Source: an uncultured Clostridia bacterium (GTDB lineage: Bacteria; Bacillota; Clostridia; Oscillospirales; Oscillospiraceae). From it: a stretch of 24,140 nucleotides of DNA. The stretch's first letter is position 1. Each line of letters starts with the position of its first letter. Positions 1 through 5,034 of this stretch are shown one piece after another. Location of the stretch: assembly GCA_945635805.1 (NCBI GenBank), contig CALZCW010000002.1, forward strand, positions 1 to 24,140, in the 5' to 3' direction. Both the position numbers and the translations under genes were made by a program. A model generated the notes under the pieces. That model made no database searches. It was not told where the DNA came from and saw only the letters and a list, made by a program, of their open reading frames with translations.

Positions 1-1
1 G

Positions 2-37
2 GAGCTGGTGGGGCTGTATGTGGAGGTTGCGGAGTAG
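2..37 (+). CDS. 3' end of an upstream phage gene (partial)
   Basis: An open frame enters from the left edge and encodes ELVGLYVEVAE before a TAG stop. Only 11 residues are visible, so the product cannot be identified. Its place directly before the lysis genes suggests the last tail or baseplate-associated gene. The 59 bases to the next start hold only the endolysin ribosome-binding site. Confidence 0.4.
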   Translation, partial: ELVGLYVEVAE

Positions 38-96
38 TTAATTTTCTGAGCCGAAAGCGAACTAAATCCATAATTACATACCAAGGAGGAATACAT

Positions 97-891
97 ATGG
101 CAGTCATCATCGGCCACGCCAGCATTGACGAGCGTGGCAAAGCAAACAGCGGACAGGCCGGCGACCAGACCGGCGGCGAGGTCTGCACCCGATGCTGGTA
201 CAATCGCGGCTGGACGGTTCTGCTGCGGGCCAAAGACCCGGCTGTCGCAGAGCGCATGGCCAGGGCCTGCGAAGCCGGATGCGCGAACAATCACATCGGC
301 TATGACCAGTATCAGCGCAACACCCTGCGAACCAGGGCCAGAGAAGCCAACTGGGACCTGTCCAAGATCACGGTCGACTGTGAGACCGACTGCAGCGCGT
401 TCATGACCGTCTGCGCCGAGGCGGCAGGCGTCAACATGGACGGCACATACACCAGCGGAAACGCACCGGTCACCCAGAACATGAGGCAGAAATTCACCTC
501 TACCGGCTCCTTCACAGCCCTGACCGAAAGCAAGTACCTGACATCGGATCGCTATCTCAAGAGAGGTGACATCCTCGTCTATGAGCGCGGCCACACGGTC
601 ATGGCCCTGTCCAACGGCGACCTGTCCGGGGCCGCATCCAACACCAACATGACTACGAAAGGGGAATGCGACGTGAAAGTCGAAACCATCCGAAAAGGAA
701 GCAAGGGCGGCGCCGTGCTCAGCCTGCAGACGCTGCTGATTCACAAGTACGCAATTAGCTGCGGCAGTTATGGAGCGGACGCCGACTTCGGCTCCGGCAC
801 GGACAAAGCTGTCAGACAGTTCCAGACGGCCAAGGGCCTGGAGGTCGACGGCATCGTCGGCGCGAATACCTGGGCGGCGCTGCTGAAATAG
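97..891 (+). CDS. Endolysin: NlpC/P60-type cysteine peptidase with peptidoglycan-binding domain
   Basis: A 264-residue cell-wall hydrolase that would cut peptidoglycan at the end of infection. The N-terminal catalytic part (about residues 1-175) has the NlpC/P60-like nucleophile context DCSAF with Cys99, and a likely catalytic His166 in RGHTVMAL. The C-terminal part (about 193-264) is a PG_binding_1-type repeat (SLQTLL, VRQFQTAKGLEVDGIVG, WAALL) that would anchor the enzyme to the wall. There is no signal peptide, so release depends on the holin just downstream. The ATG follows an AAGGAGGA ribosome-binding site at a good distance. The domain class is clear; the exact bond cleaved (amidase or endopeptidase) cannot be told from sequence. 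Confidence 0.88.
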   Translation: MAVIIGHASIDERGKANSGQAGDQTGGEVCTRCWYNRGWTVLLRAKDPAVAERMARACEAGCANNHIGYDQYQRNTLRTRAREANWDLSKITVDCETDCSAFMTVCAEAAGVNMDGTYTSGNAPVTQNMRQKFTSTGSFTALTESKYLTSDRYLKRGDILVYERGHTVMALSNGDLSGAASNTNMTTKGECDVKVETIRKGSKGGAVLSLQTLLIHKYAISCGSYGADADFGSGTDKAVRQFQTAKGLEVDGIVGANTWAALLK

Positions 892-905
892 AGGGGGGTG
901 ATAAT

Positions 906-1166
906 ATGGACTTTGGCATTGCAACCGTGGCGGCCATTACGGCCATCGTGTACATCATTGGCCTGGGCGTTAAGGCGACCAAGCTGGACAACAAGTGGAT
1001 TCCCGTAATCTGCGGCCTGTTCGGCATCGTGCTCGGCATCCTGGCCCTGAGAATCGGTATGCCGCATTTCCCGGCGACAGACTATCTTACGGCGGCCGCA
1101 GTTGGAGGCGCGTCCGGTCTGGCTGCGACCGGCGCAGATCAGGTCGTCAAGCAGCTTAAACAGTAA
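906..1166 (+). CDS. Phage holin, Hol44-like
   Basis: An 86-residue membrane protein placed 14 bases after the endolysin. Hydrophobic segments at about residues 5-22, 33-50 and 62-78, plus a short charged C-terminus (VVKQLKQ), fit small holins of the Hol44-like class. It would permeabilise the membrane so that the signal-less endolysin reaches the wall. The start follows a GAGGGGGTG ribosome-binding site. The family is judged from pattern and context; the neighbouring endolysin makes the role likely. Confidence 0.82.
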   Translation: MDFGIATVAAITAIVYIIGLGVKATKLDNKWIPVICGLFGIVLGILALRIGMPHFPATDYLTAAAVGGASGLAATGADQVVKQLKQ

Positions 1167-1181
1167 TTAGTATGGAGAAAA

Positions 1182-1214
1182 GGGAACGCCCATGCGGGCG
1201 CTCCCTTCTTTTTT
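1182..1214 (+). terminator. Bidirectional intrinsic terminator after the lysis genes
   Basis: Arms GGGAACGCCC (1182-1191) and GGGCGCTCCC (1196-1205) form a 10-bp stem with one mismatch and loop ATGC, followed on the plus strand by TTCTTTTTT. On the minus strand the same stem is followed by CTTTTCTCC, so it can also stop transcription running past the integrase gene. Confidence 0.85.
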
Positions 1215-1254
1215 ACCACGAAGAAAAATACAATTATTCAAGCCGGGTTAGAGC

Positions 1255-1298
1255 TACAAAATTATATATGCTATATGCATAGCCTATATAATTTTGTA
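1255..1298. other. 44-bp near-perfect palindrome beside the integrase; candidate attP
   Basis: Arms TACAAAATTATATA (1255-1268) and TATATAATTTTGTA (1285-1298) are exact reverse complements. After one mismatched pair the symmetry continues with GCTAT (1270-1274) and ATAGC (1279-1283), leaving four central bases around 1276/1277. It abuts the stop codon of the serine recombinase. Large serine recombinases use imperfectly palindromic attP sites of about 50 bp that often lie beside the integrase gene, so this is a good attP candidate. A weak terminator for the leftward operon is the alternative. The 1215-1254 stretch before it holds nothing I recognise. Confidence 0.5.
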
Positions 1299-2699
1299 CT
1301 ATACGCGCCAAGATACGGAAACGGACTGCCCGTCAATCGTAATGCGCTCGATCAGACCGGACAGCAGCATCCGGCGTTTATCCAGGTCACCGTCACGGAA
1401 ACCGTTCCGGTAATTGCTGATTGCAGACACCCAGAGGTCTCGTGCCGGAATTTCATCCGGTTCGTTGATCTGTTCCAGCAACACATTTTTCTCCGCCGTG
1501 AGCGCGTTGACGCGCTCCGTGAGGGTATGCATTGGGATAGCGCTGATCTGATACAAATCAATCAGCTTCTCGATCTGGCCGTCGATCTCCTGAATTCTGC
1601 GCCGAACCCTGCTTTTATCGATATGTACCGTTTTTTCCTGCTCCGCTGTTTGCAGGACGCGCTCTATGGCAGATTGGCTTGATATCAGACTGTCGACCTG
1701 CTCACACACCAGCGCGTCCAGCTCCTCAATTTTCCAGTTGTCATTTTTGCAGTCCGGATCTAAAACAAACTCGCGGCTGCTTTTAGCGCGGCTGTAGCAT
1801 TTGTAATATCCATGATTCGCGCTGTACCTTGCACCGCAGCGCCCGCAGTAAACAAGACCGGACAGCAGATACCCGGCACGGAACGGAGATTTCTGTGCTG
1901 TTGTTTTTTGATTCTCACGCTCAGAACTTCTCAATATCCTGTTTACCTCCGCGAAGGTAGCCTCTTCGATGATCGGCTCGTGGATTCCATCATACTCCTG
2001 GCCCAAAAAATGGACCTTTCCAATATATACGCTGTTCCGCAGGACAGTGAGCACCTTTGTGGATGACCAGCGGGTCGTATACTCTGCATTCAGGATGCGA
2101 TAGATGGCGTTGATGCTCTTTCCGTCCAGGATCATCTGAAAGGCCCTGCGAACCTGGATCGCCTCGTATTCATTGACGATCAGTTTCCCGTCTACATAGT
2201 CATAACCGGTCGGAGGCGCTCCTCCGCCGTGGAAATAACCGGCCTTGCTGCGTCCGATGCGGCCCATGGTGAAGCGCTCCGTAATCTGGTCCTTTTCAAG
2301 CTGTGCAAAGACCGAAAGTATGCCGATCATGGCTCGGCCAAAGGGCGTGGACGTGTCAAAGTTCTCGTTGATCGAGATGAAGTCCGTGTTATGGGCCAGA
2401 AGCTCATCTTCGATCAGCGTCAGGGTGTCCTTCTGGGAGCGGCTCAGCCGGTCGAGCTTATAAACAATGACTGCATCGATCTGGCCGTGTCGCACCTCTT
2501 CCAGCATATTTTGCAGGGCCGGCCGGTCCGTGTTACCGCCGGAGTAGCCGCCGTCCACATAGATCTGCAGCAACACCCAGCCCTTGGCGGCACAGTAGGC
2601 CTTCAACCGCTCCGTCTGTTCCTCGATGGAGTAATTTTCGAGCTGGTTATCTGTTGATACACGCGCATAGCCGACGACCATCATGTGATCCTTCGACAT
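1299..2699 (-). CDS. int: Large serine recombinase (phage integrase)
   Basis: A 466-residue site-specific recombinase that would integrate and excise the phage. The N-terminal resolvase domain (about 8-150) holds YARVSTDNQ with catalytic Ser15 and the KLDRLSR motif at 81-87. The recombinase domain follows at about 165-270. A zinc ribbon has Cys285, Cys288, Cys301 and Cys317, and a long helical coiled coil spans about 355-412, as expected for a large serine integrase. The start follows a GGGGGTG ribosome-binding site on the minus strand. It is the last gene of the leftward lysogeny operon, and no separate directionality factor is recognisable. The catalytic residues visible are intact, so it looks functional. 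Confidence 0.95.
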   Translation of the reverse strand: MSKDHMMVVGYARVSTDNQLENYSIEEQTERLKAYCAAKGWVLLQIYVDGGYSGGNTDRPALQNMLEEVRHGQIDAVIVYKLDRLSRSQKDTLTLIEDELLAHNTDFISINENFDTSTPFGRAMIGILSVFAQLEKDQITERFTMGRIGRSKAGYFHGGGAPPTGYDYVDGKLIVNEYEAIQVRRAFQMILDGKSINAIYRILNAEYTTRWSSTKVLTVLRNSVYIGKVHFLGQEYDGIHEPIIEEATFAEVNRILRSSERENQKTTAQKSPFRAGYLLSGLVYCGRCGARYSANHGYYKCYSRAKSSREFVLDPDCKNDNWKIEELDALVCEQVDSLISSQSAIERVLQTAEQEKTVHIDKSRVRRRIQEIDGQIEKLIDLYQISAIPMHTLTERVNALTAEKNVLLEQINEPDEIPARDLWVSAISNYRNGFRDGDLDKRRMLLSGLIERITIDGQSVSVSWRV

Positions 2700-2717
2700 G
2701 ATATCACCCCCATTTCA

Positions 2718-2936
2718 TCATAAACGCGACAGAACCTTTCCCAATACAACAACACCAATAGAAGTTACAACAATGTATAGATACATCCATAATTCTCCTT
2801 TTCTGTGAAATGTTTTTAGAATTCGTTCGATTGTCAGCAGGCATCCAATGCCCAAATTAAACGCAGCAATCGCCGCGAACAGCAAAAGAATCAAACCGAA
2901 TACCGTCGATCCGCCGCCCAAATCTGCAAATTTCAT
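2718..2936 (-). CDS. Small two-helix membrane protein of the lysogeny operon
   Basis: A 72-residue protein with hydrophobic helices at about residues 12-35 and 49-68, joined by a basic stretch (LKTFHRKGELW). I do not recognise its family. It lies between the ImmA-like protease and the integrase and shares their direction, so it is probably made in the lysogen. An AAGGGGTG sequence precedes the ATG. A role such as superinfection exclusion would be a guess from position only. Confidence 0.6.
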   Translation of the reverse strand: MKFADLGGGSTVFGLILLLFAAIAAFNLGIGCLLTIERILKTFHRKGELWMYLYIVVTSIGVVVLGKVLSRL

Positions 2937-2960
2937 TTTTTCACACCCCTTATGTACTTC

Positions 2961-3389
2961 CTAAAAATACAGATCGGCGGCGACATTTCCATAGGTATAG
3001 AAGCAAATTGCCTTTTTCATGAACTGCTCCGTCACTTCAAACCGATCGGCGAGCTGCCAGAGTTCCACGCAGCCGTCTGCGACCGCCTGATCCAGATCGT
3101 CCTCCGTGATCAGACGCCGGACGGCCCATTTGTCGGCGCGGTATTCGTGGCGCTGGCGGCTGTCGACTGCGGTACAGAGGCTGTAGAAGCTGCCGGTTTC
3201 ACAGTGCCCCAGCTCATGGGCCAGGTGGACGCGCTCCTGGACGCCGCCGTCCATGACGGACTCATCCATCCCGATGCAGCAGGCCCCATCCTCCAGCAGG
3301 ACGGACATGGAGCCGTTTTCTTTCATTGGATACCGGATCACCTCTATATTCTGTTGCTTTGCGATCTCATAGAGGGCCAGAACGTCCAT
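2961..3389 (-). CDS. ImmA/IrrE family zinc metallopeptidase
   Basis: A 142-residue protein with the zinc-protease motif HELGH at residues 58-62 and a downstream HEYRADKWA (81-89) whose Glu82 suits the third ligand seen in the IrrE/ImmA family. In ICEBs1 and related phages, ImmA cleaves the partner repressor after DNA damage or a cell-density signal. Here the start codon lies two bases after the stop of the XRE repressor gene, giving the classic repressor-protease pair. The likely job is inactivating that repressor to trigger induction. All expected metal-binding residues are visible. Confidence 0.9.
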   Translation of the reverse strand: MDVLALYEIAKQQNIEVIRYPMKENGSMSVLLEDGACCIGMDESVMDGGVQERVHLAHELGHCETGSFYSLCTAVDSRQRHEYRADKWAVRRLITEDDLDQAVADGCVELWQLADRFEVTEQFMKKAICFYTYGNVAADLYF

Positions 3390-3391
3390 GG

Positions 3392-3751
3392 CTACTCCTT
3401 CTTCTTATTGGCCTCCCGCTGCTTGACGTAGGCGGCAAAATTCCGAACCTCGTCGTACATGGCGGCGGTGATCTCCCCGTCACCGCCAAAGAGGGCAAAT
3501 TTGATATCATCGTCACTGACAGAGCGCTTGCCGGTTTCGGCAGGCGCTTTTTTTGTGTCTGTTCCTGTCAAAATAGTTTCCACTGGGATATTGAGATATC
3601 GAGATATTTTCTGGGCGCGATCATAAGGAATCTTTGCCATCTTCTTCGGATTCAGATATCCATTTGAAAATCCGCATTCTTTTTCTAACTGGGAAATAGG
3701 AATGCCTTTTTGCTGACAGATTTCCCGGACATATTGGACGCTGTTGAACAT
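3392..3751 (-). CDS. XRE-family phage repressor (cI/ImmR-like)
   Basis: A 119-residue DNA-binding protein with an N-terminal helix-turn-helix (about 5-62; core ISQLEKECGFSNGYL) and a short C-terminal helical region (about 80-112). It lacks the LexA-type self-cleavage domain, consistent with control by the adjacent ImmA-like protease. I chose the ATG at 3751 because GGGGGAG lies six bases upstream; the frame stays open to 3913, but that extension overlaps operators and promoters and has no ribosome-binding site. It probably binds the TTAGGA-N4-TCCTAA sites just upstream and holds the lytic promoter off in the lysogen. Confidence 0.88.
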   Translation of the reverse strand: MFNSVQYVREICQQKGIPISQLEKECGFSNGYLNPKKMAKIPYDRAQKISRYLNIPVETILTGTDTKKAPAETGKRSVSDDDIKFALFGGDGEITAAMYDEVRNFAAYVKQREANKKKE

Positions 3752-3771
3752 CAGATTCTCCCCCACTTGAA

Positions 3772-3787
3772 TTAGGAAAATTCCTAA
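3772..3787. promoter_or_regulatory. Repressor operator O1
   Basis: TTAGGAAAATTCCTAA is a perfect inverted repeat, placed just upstream of the -35 of the rightward promoter and about 20 bases before the repressor start. It shares TTAGGA-N4-TCCTAA with O3. Centres of O1, O2 and O3 are 31-32 bases apart, close to three helical turns. Confidence 0.75.
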
Positions 3788-3795
3788 ATAGCCCA

Positions 3796-3824
3796 TTGAC
3801 AAAATAGAAAATATCCTATACAAT
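3796..3824 (+). promoter_or_regulatory. Rightward (lytic) promoter
   Basis: TTGACA (3796-3801), a 17-base spacer and TACAAT (3819-3824) give a near-consensus housekeeping sigma promoter. Transcription would begin near 3831 and run toward the Cro-like gene. Operator O2 fills the spacer, with O1 upstream and O3 just downstream of the start, so repressor binding should block it. Confidence 0.75.
3804..3819. promoter_or_regulatory. Repressor operator O2 (degenerate)
   Basis: ATAGAAAATATCCTAT matches TTAGGA-N4-TCCTAA except at three positions. It lies within the spacer of the rightward promoter at the same helical phase as O1 and O3. Confidence 0.6.
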
Positions 3825-3834
3825 GAGGACGTGG

Positions 3835-3850
3835 TTAGGAAATATCCTAA
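3835..3850. promoter_or_regulatory. Repressor operator O3
   Basis: TTAGGAAATATCCTAA has perfect 6-base arms around AATA. It sits immediately after the predicted start of the rightward transcript. Confidence 0.75.
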
Positions 3851-3884
3851 AGCATTGATTATTCTGAAATTAGCTGACACCTCA

Positions 3885-3913
3885 ATTTTAGAATAAAATC
3901 TAATATTTGTCAA
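3885..3913 (-). promoter_or_regulatory. Leftward promoter for the repressor operon
   Basis: On the minus strand TTGACA (3913-3908), a 17-base spacer and TAAAAT (3890-3885) form a good promoter. It would start near 3878 and read through O3, O2 and O1 into the repressor gene. It faces the rightward promoter, with the two predicted start sites about 47 bases apart. Confidence 0.65.
3888..3903. promoter_or_regulatory. Possible fourth operator (O4) in the leftward promoter
   Basis: TTAGAATAAAATCTAA keeps the outer TTAGA/TCTAA symmetry of the operator set but departs from the consensus at three positions. It lies in the spacer of the leftward promoter, where binding could autoregulate the repressor. 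It is weaker than O1-O3, and a coincidental AT-rich match is possible. Confidence 0.35.
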
Positions 3914-3967
3914 TGCTTTTTTGGATATTATCTAAAATCCACGCGCCTGTAGAATTGGCCTGTCCTA

Positions 3968-4239
3968 CAGAGATAGGCAGCCCGGTCGTTCTCCGAACTG
4001 CCTACCTCTGCACTTAGCCTCCGGCGCGGCGTATGCGGAACACACGGCATTTTAACGTGTGCGACCACGGGATTGTGTGACGCAGCCGGAACGAACGACT
4101 ATCTCACCGCGCCTCCGCTGACTGACGTGTGCGAAACGCCGATGGCTGCACCATCGGAGCTGTCAGCGGACGTTACCCGGGAGGCTCAGGAAACTTGGCA
4201 TGACTGCGGAGAGCATCTCGCTCATGGGCAATCGCCTCC
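3968..4239 (+). ncRNA. Highly structured untranslated leader or candidate non-coding RNA
   Basis: This gene-free stretch between the repressor promoters and the Cro-like gene is dense in stems. 3968-3980 pairs with 3998-4010 (13 bp, one mismatch). CACACG 4041-4046 pairs with CGTGTG 4056-4061. TCCGCTGAC 4114-4122 pairs with GTCAGCGGA 4162-4170 and encloses CCGATGG/CCATCGG (4139-4145/4151-4157). GGAGGC 4180-4185 pairs with GCCTCC 4234-4239 and encloses CATGA/TCATG (4199-4203/4222-4226) and GAGA/TCTC (4209-4212/4216-4219). It lacks a convincing reading frame. I do not recognise a known RNA class. It may be a long regulatory leader, a free RNA or folded DNA. Confidence 0.45.
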
Positions 4240-4331
4240 TTTCCAGACCCGTGCGCAGCGGGGATAGGTCAATTTTACAGGCAAGAAAAAAAGCGGTCAA
4301 TAGAGAATTTTCGGAAGAAGGAGGGAAACAT

Positions 4332-4514
4332 TTGGTTTTTGACAACATTTTGGAGCTTTGCAAAAAAAGGGGGATCACCATTGCAAAGCTGGAACGGGAA
4401 ACCGGGATCGGAAACGGAACCATCAGCAGATGGAACAGTTCCTCTCCCAGCGTGAAAAACCTGAAAGCAGTGGCCGATTACTTCGGCGTGACCATGGATT
4501 CGCTGCTTTCGTAA
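4332..4514 (+). CDS. Cro-like XRE-family regulator
   Basis: A 60-residue helix-turn-helix protein (core IAKLERETGIGNGTISRW). I chose TTG at 4332 because AGGAGGG lies about six bases upstream and the helix-turn-helix then starts at the usual distance from the N-terminus; an ATG at 4200 in frame would add a basic extension that falls in the folded leader. As the first gene rightward of the repressor it is probably Cro, favouring lytic growth by competing for the same operators. That role is inferred from position. Confidence 0.8.
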   Translation: MVFDNILELCKKRGITIAKLERETGIGNGTISRWNSSSPSVKNLKAVADYFGVTMDSLLS

Positions 4515-4580
4515 ACTGGGGGGAAATGCAATGCGGCCTGGAACCTGGACGGCCCATGCGGAATAGCATACAAACGGGAG

Positions 4581-4751
4581 ATGATGAAATTGGAGGGTGT
4601 CCGCGTTATTAACATCATGGCAGATGGAACCATCTGCAACGATTTAAGTCACTATCTGGATGACCATGAGCTGCCGGAAAACGTCATGCGCCTGATTGCC
4701 GATTTCATCCGCGAAGGCGCCAGGCAGGGTGAGAATCAAAACAGAACATGA
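4581..4751 (+). CDS. Small early protein, unknown function
   Basis: A 56-residue frame beginning MMKLEGVRVINIMADGT and ending in a TGA that overlaps nothing. It is acidic, with a helical second half (LPENVMRLIADFIREGARQ) and no known motif. GGGAG lies close before the doubled ATG; the second ATG (4584) has the better spacing. The frame continues upstream without a stop back to the Cro-like gene (reading CGIAYKRE just before the ATG), so the real start could be further upstream if a start has been lost. It reads like a real gene by codon use. Confidence 0.6.
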   Translation: MMKLEGVRVINIMADGTICNDLSHYLDDHELPENVMRLIADFIREGARQGENQNRT

Positions 4752-4778
4752 TTTTTCAAAAAGAAAGGATATGGACAG

Positions 4779-5012
4779 ATGGCAAACAGCAAGTATCTGA
4801 CGGACGAGCAGGTGGAGCAGGAGATCGCACGGCTGACGGCCTCGCCCCTGGTGGCGCTGGCCCGGCGGGAGAATCGAATCCGCTACCGCAGGCGGCAGTA
4901 CCTCTACCAGCTCCGCGACCTGGAAAAGAAGGGCCGGGCGCTACAGGAGGCCGGAATCACAATGGACGTGCTGAACGGCTTCGGCGATGAGACGCCGGAG
5001 GACGAATTCTGA
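4779..5012 (+). CDS. Small early phage protein, unknown function
   Basis: A 77-residue, strongly charged and mostly helical protein with an Arg-rich middle (ARRENRIRYRRRQYLYQL) and an acidic tail (GDETPEDEF). An AAAGAAAGGA sequence precedes the ATG. It lies 22 bases before the SbcC-like ATPase gene and is clearly in the same operon. The basic centre would suit nucleic-acid contact, but I recognise no family. Confidence 0.7.
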   Translation: MANSKYLTDEQVEQEIARLTASPLVALARRENRIRYRRRQYLYQLRDLEKKGRALQEAGITMDVLNGFGDETPEDEF

Positions 5013-5034
5013 GAAACAGGAAAGAGGATGGAAG

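Larger units (their letters stand above)
3849..3922 (+). promoter_or_regulatory. Long dyad with terminal T-run: possible early attenuator
   Basis: AAAGCATTGA (3849-3858) pairs perfectly with TCAATGCTTT (3910-3919). Inside it, TTATTCTGAAATT (3859-3871) pairs with AATTTTAGAATAA (3884-3896) with one G-U pair and a 12-base loop. A run of six T closes the right side (3917-3922). In the rightward transcript this could act as an early intrinsic terminator about 90 bases from the start. It overlaps the leftward promoter, so part of the symmetry may instead reflect paired promoter and operator elements. Confidence 0.5.

Noticed and set aside
1275..1682. Plus-strand 135-codon frame within the recombinase
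   Set aside because: Shadow of the serine recombinase coiled-coil region; no ribosome-binding site.
4073..4267. 64-codon plus frame in the folded leader, starting at TTG
   Set aside because: No ribosome-binding site, poor composition and it crosses several stable stems. Structure explains the region better.
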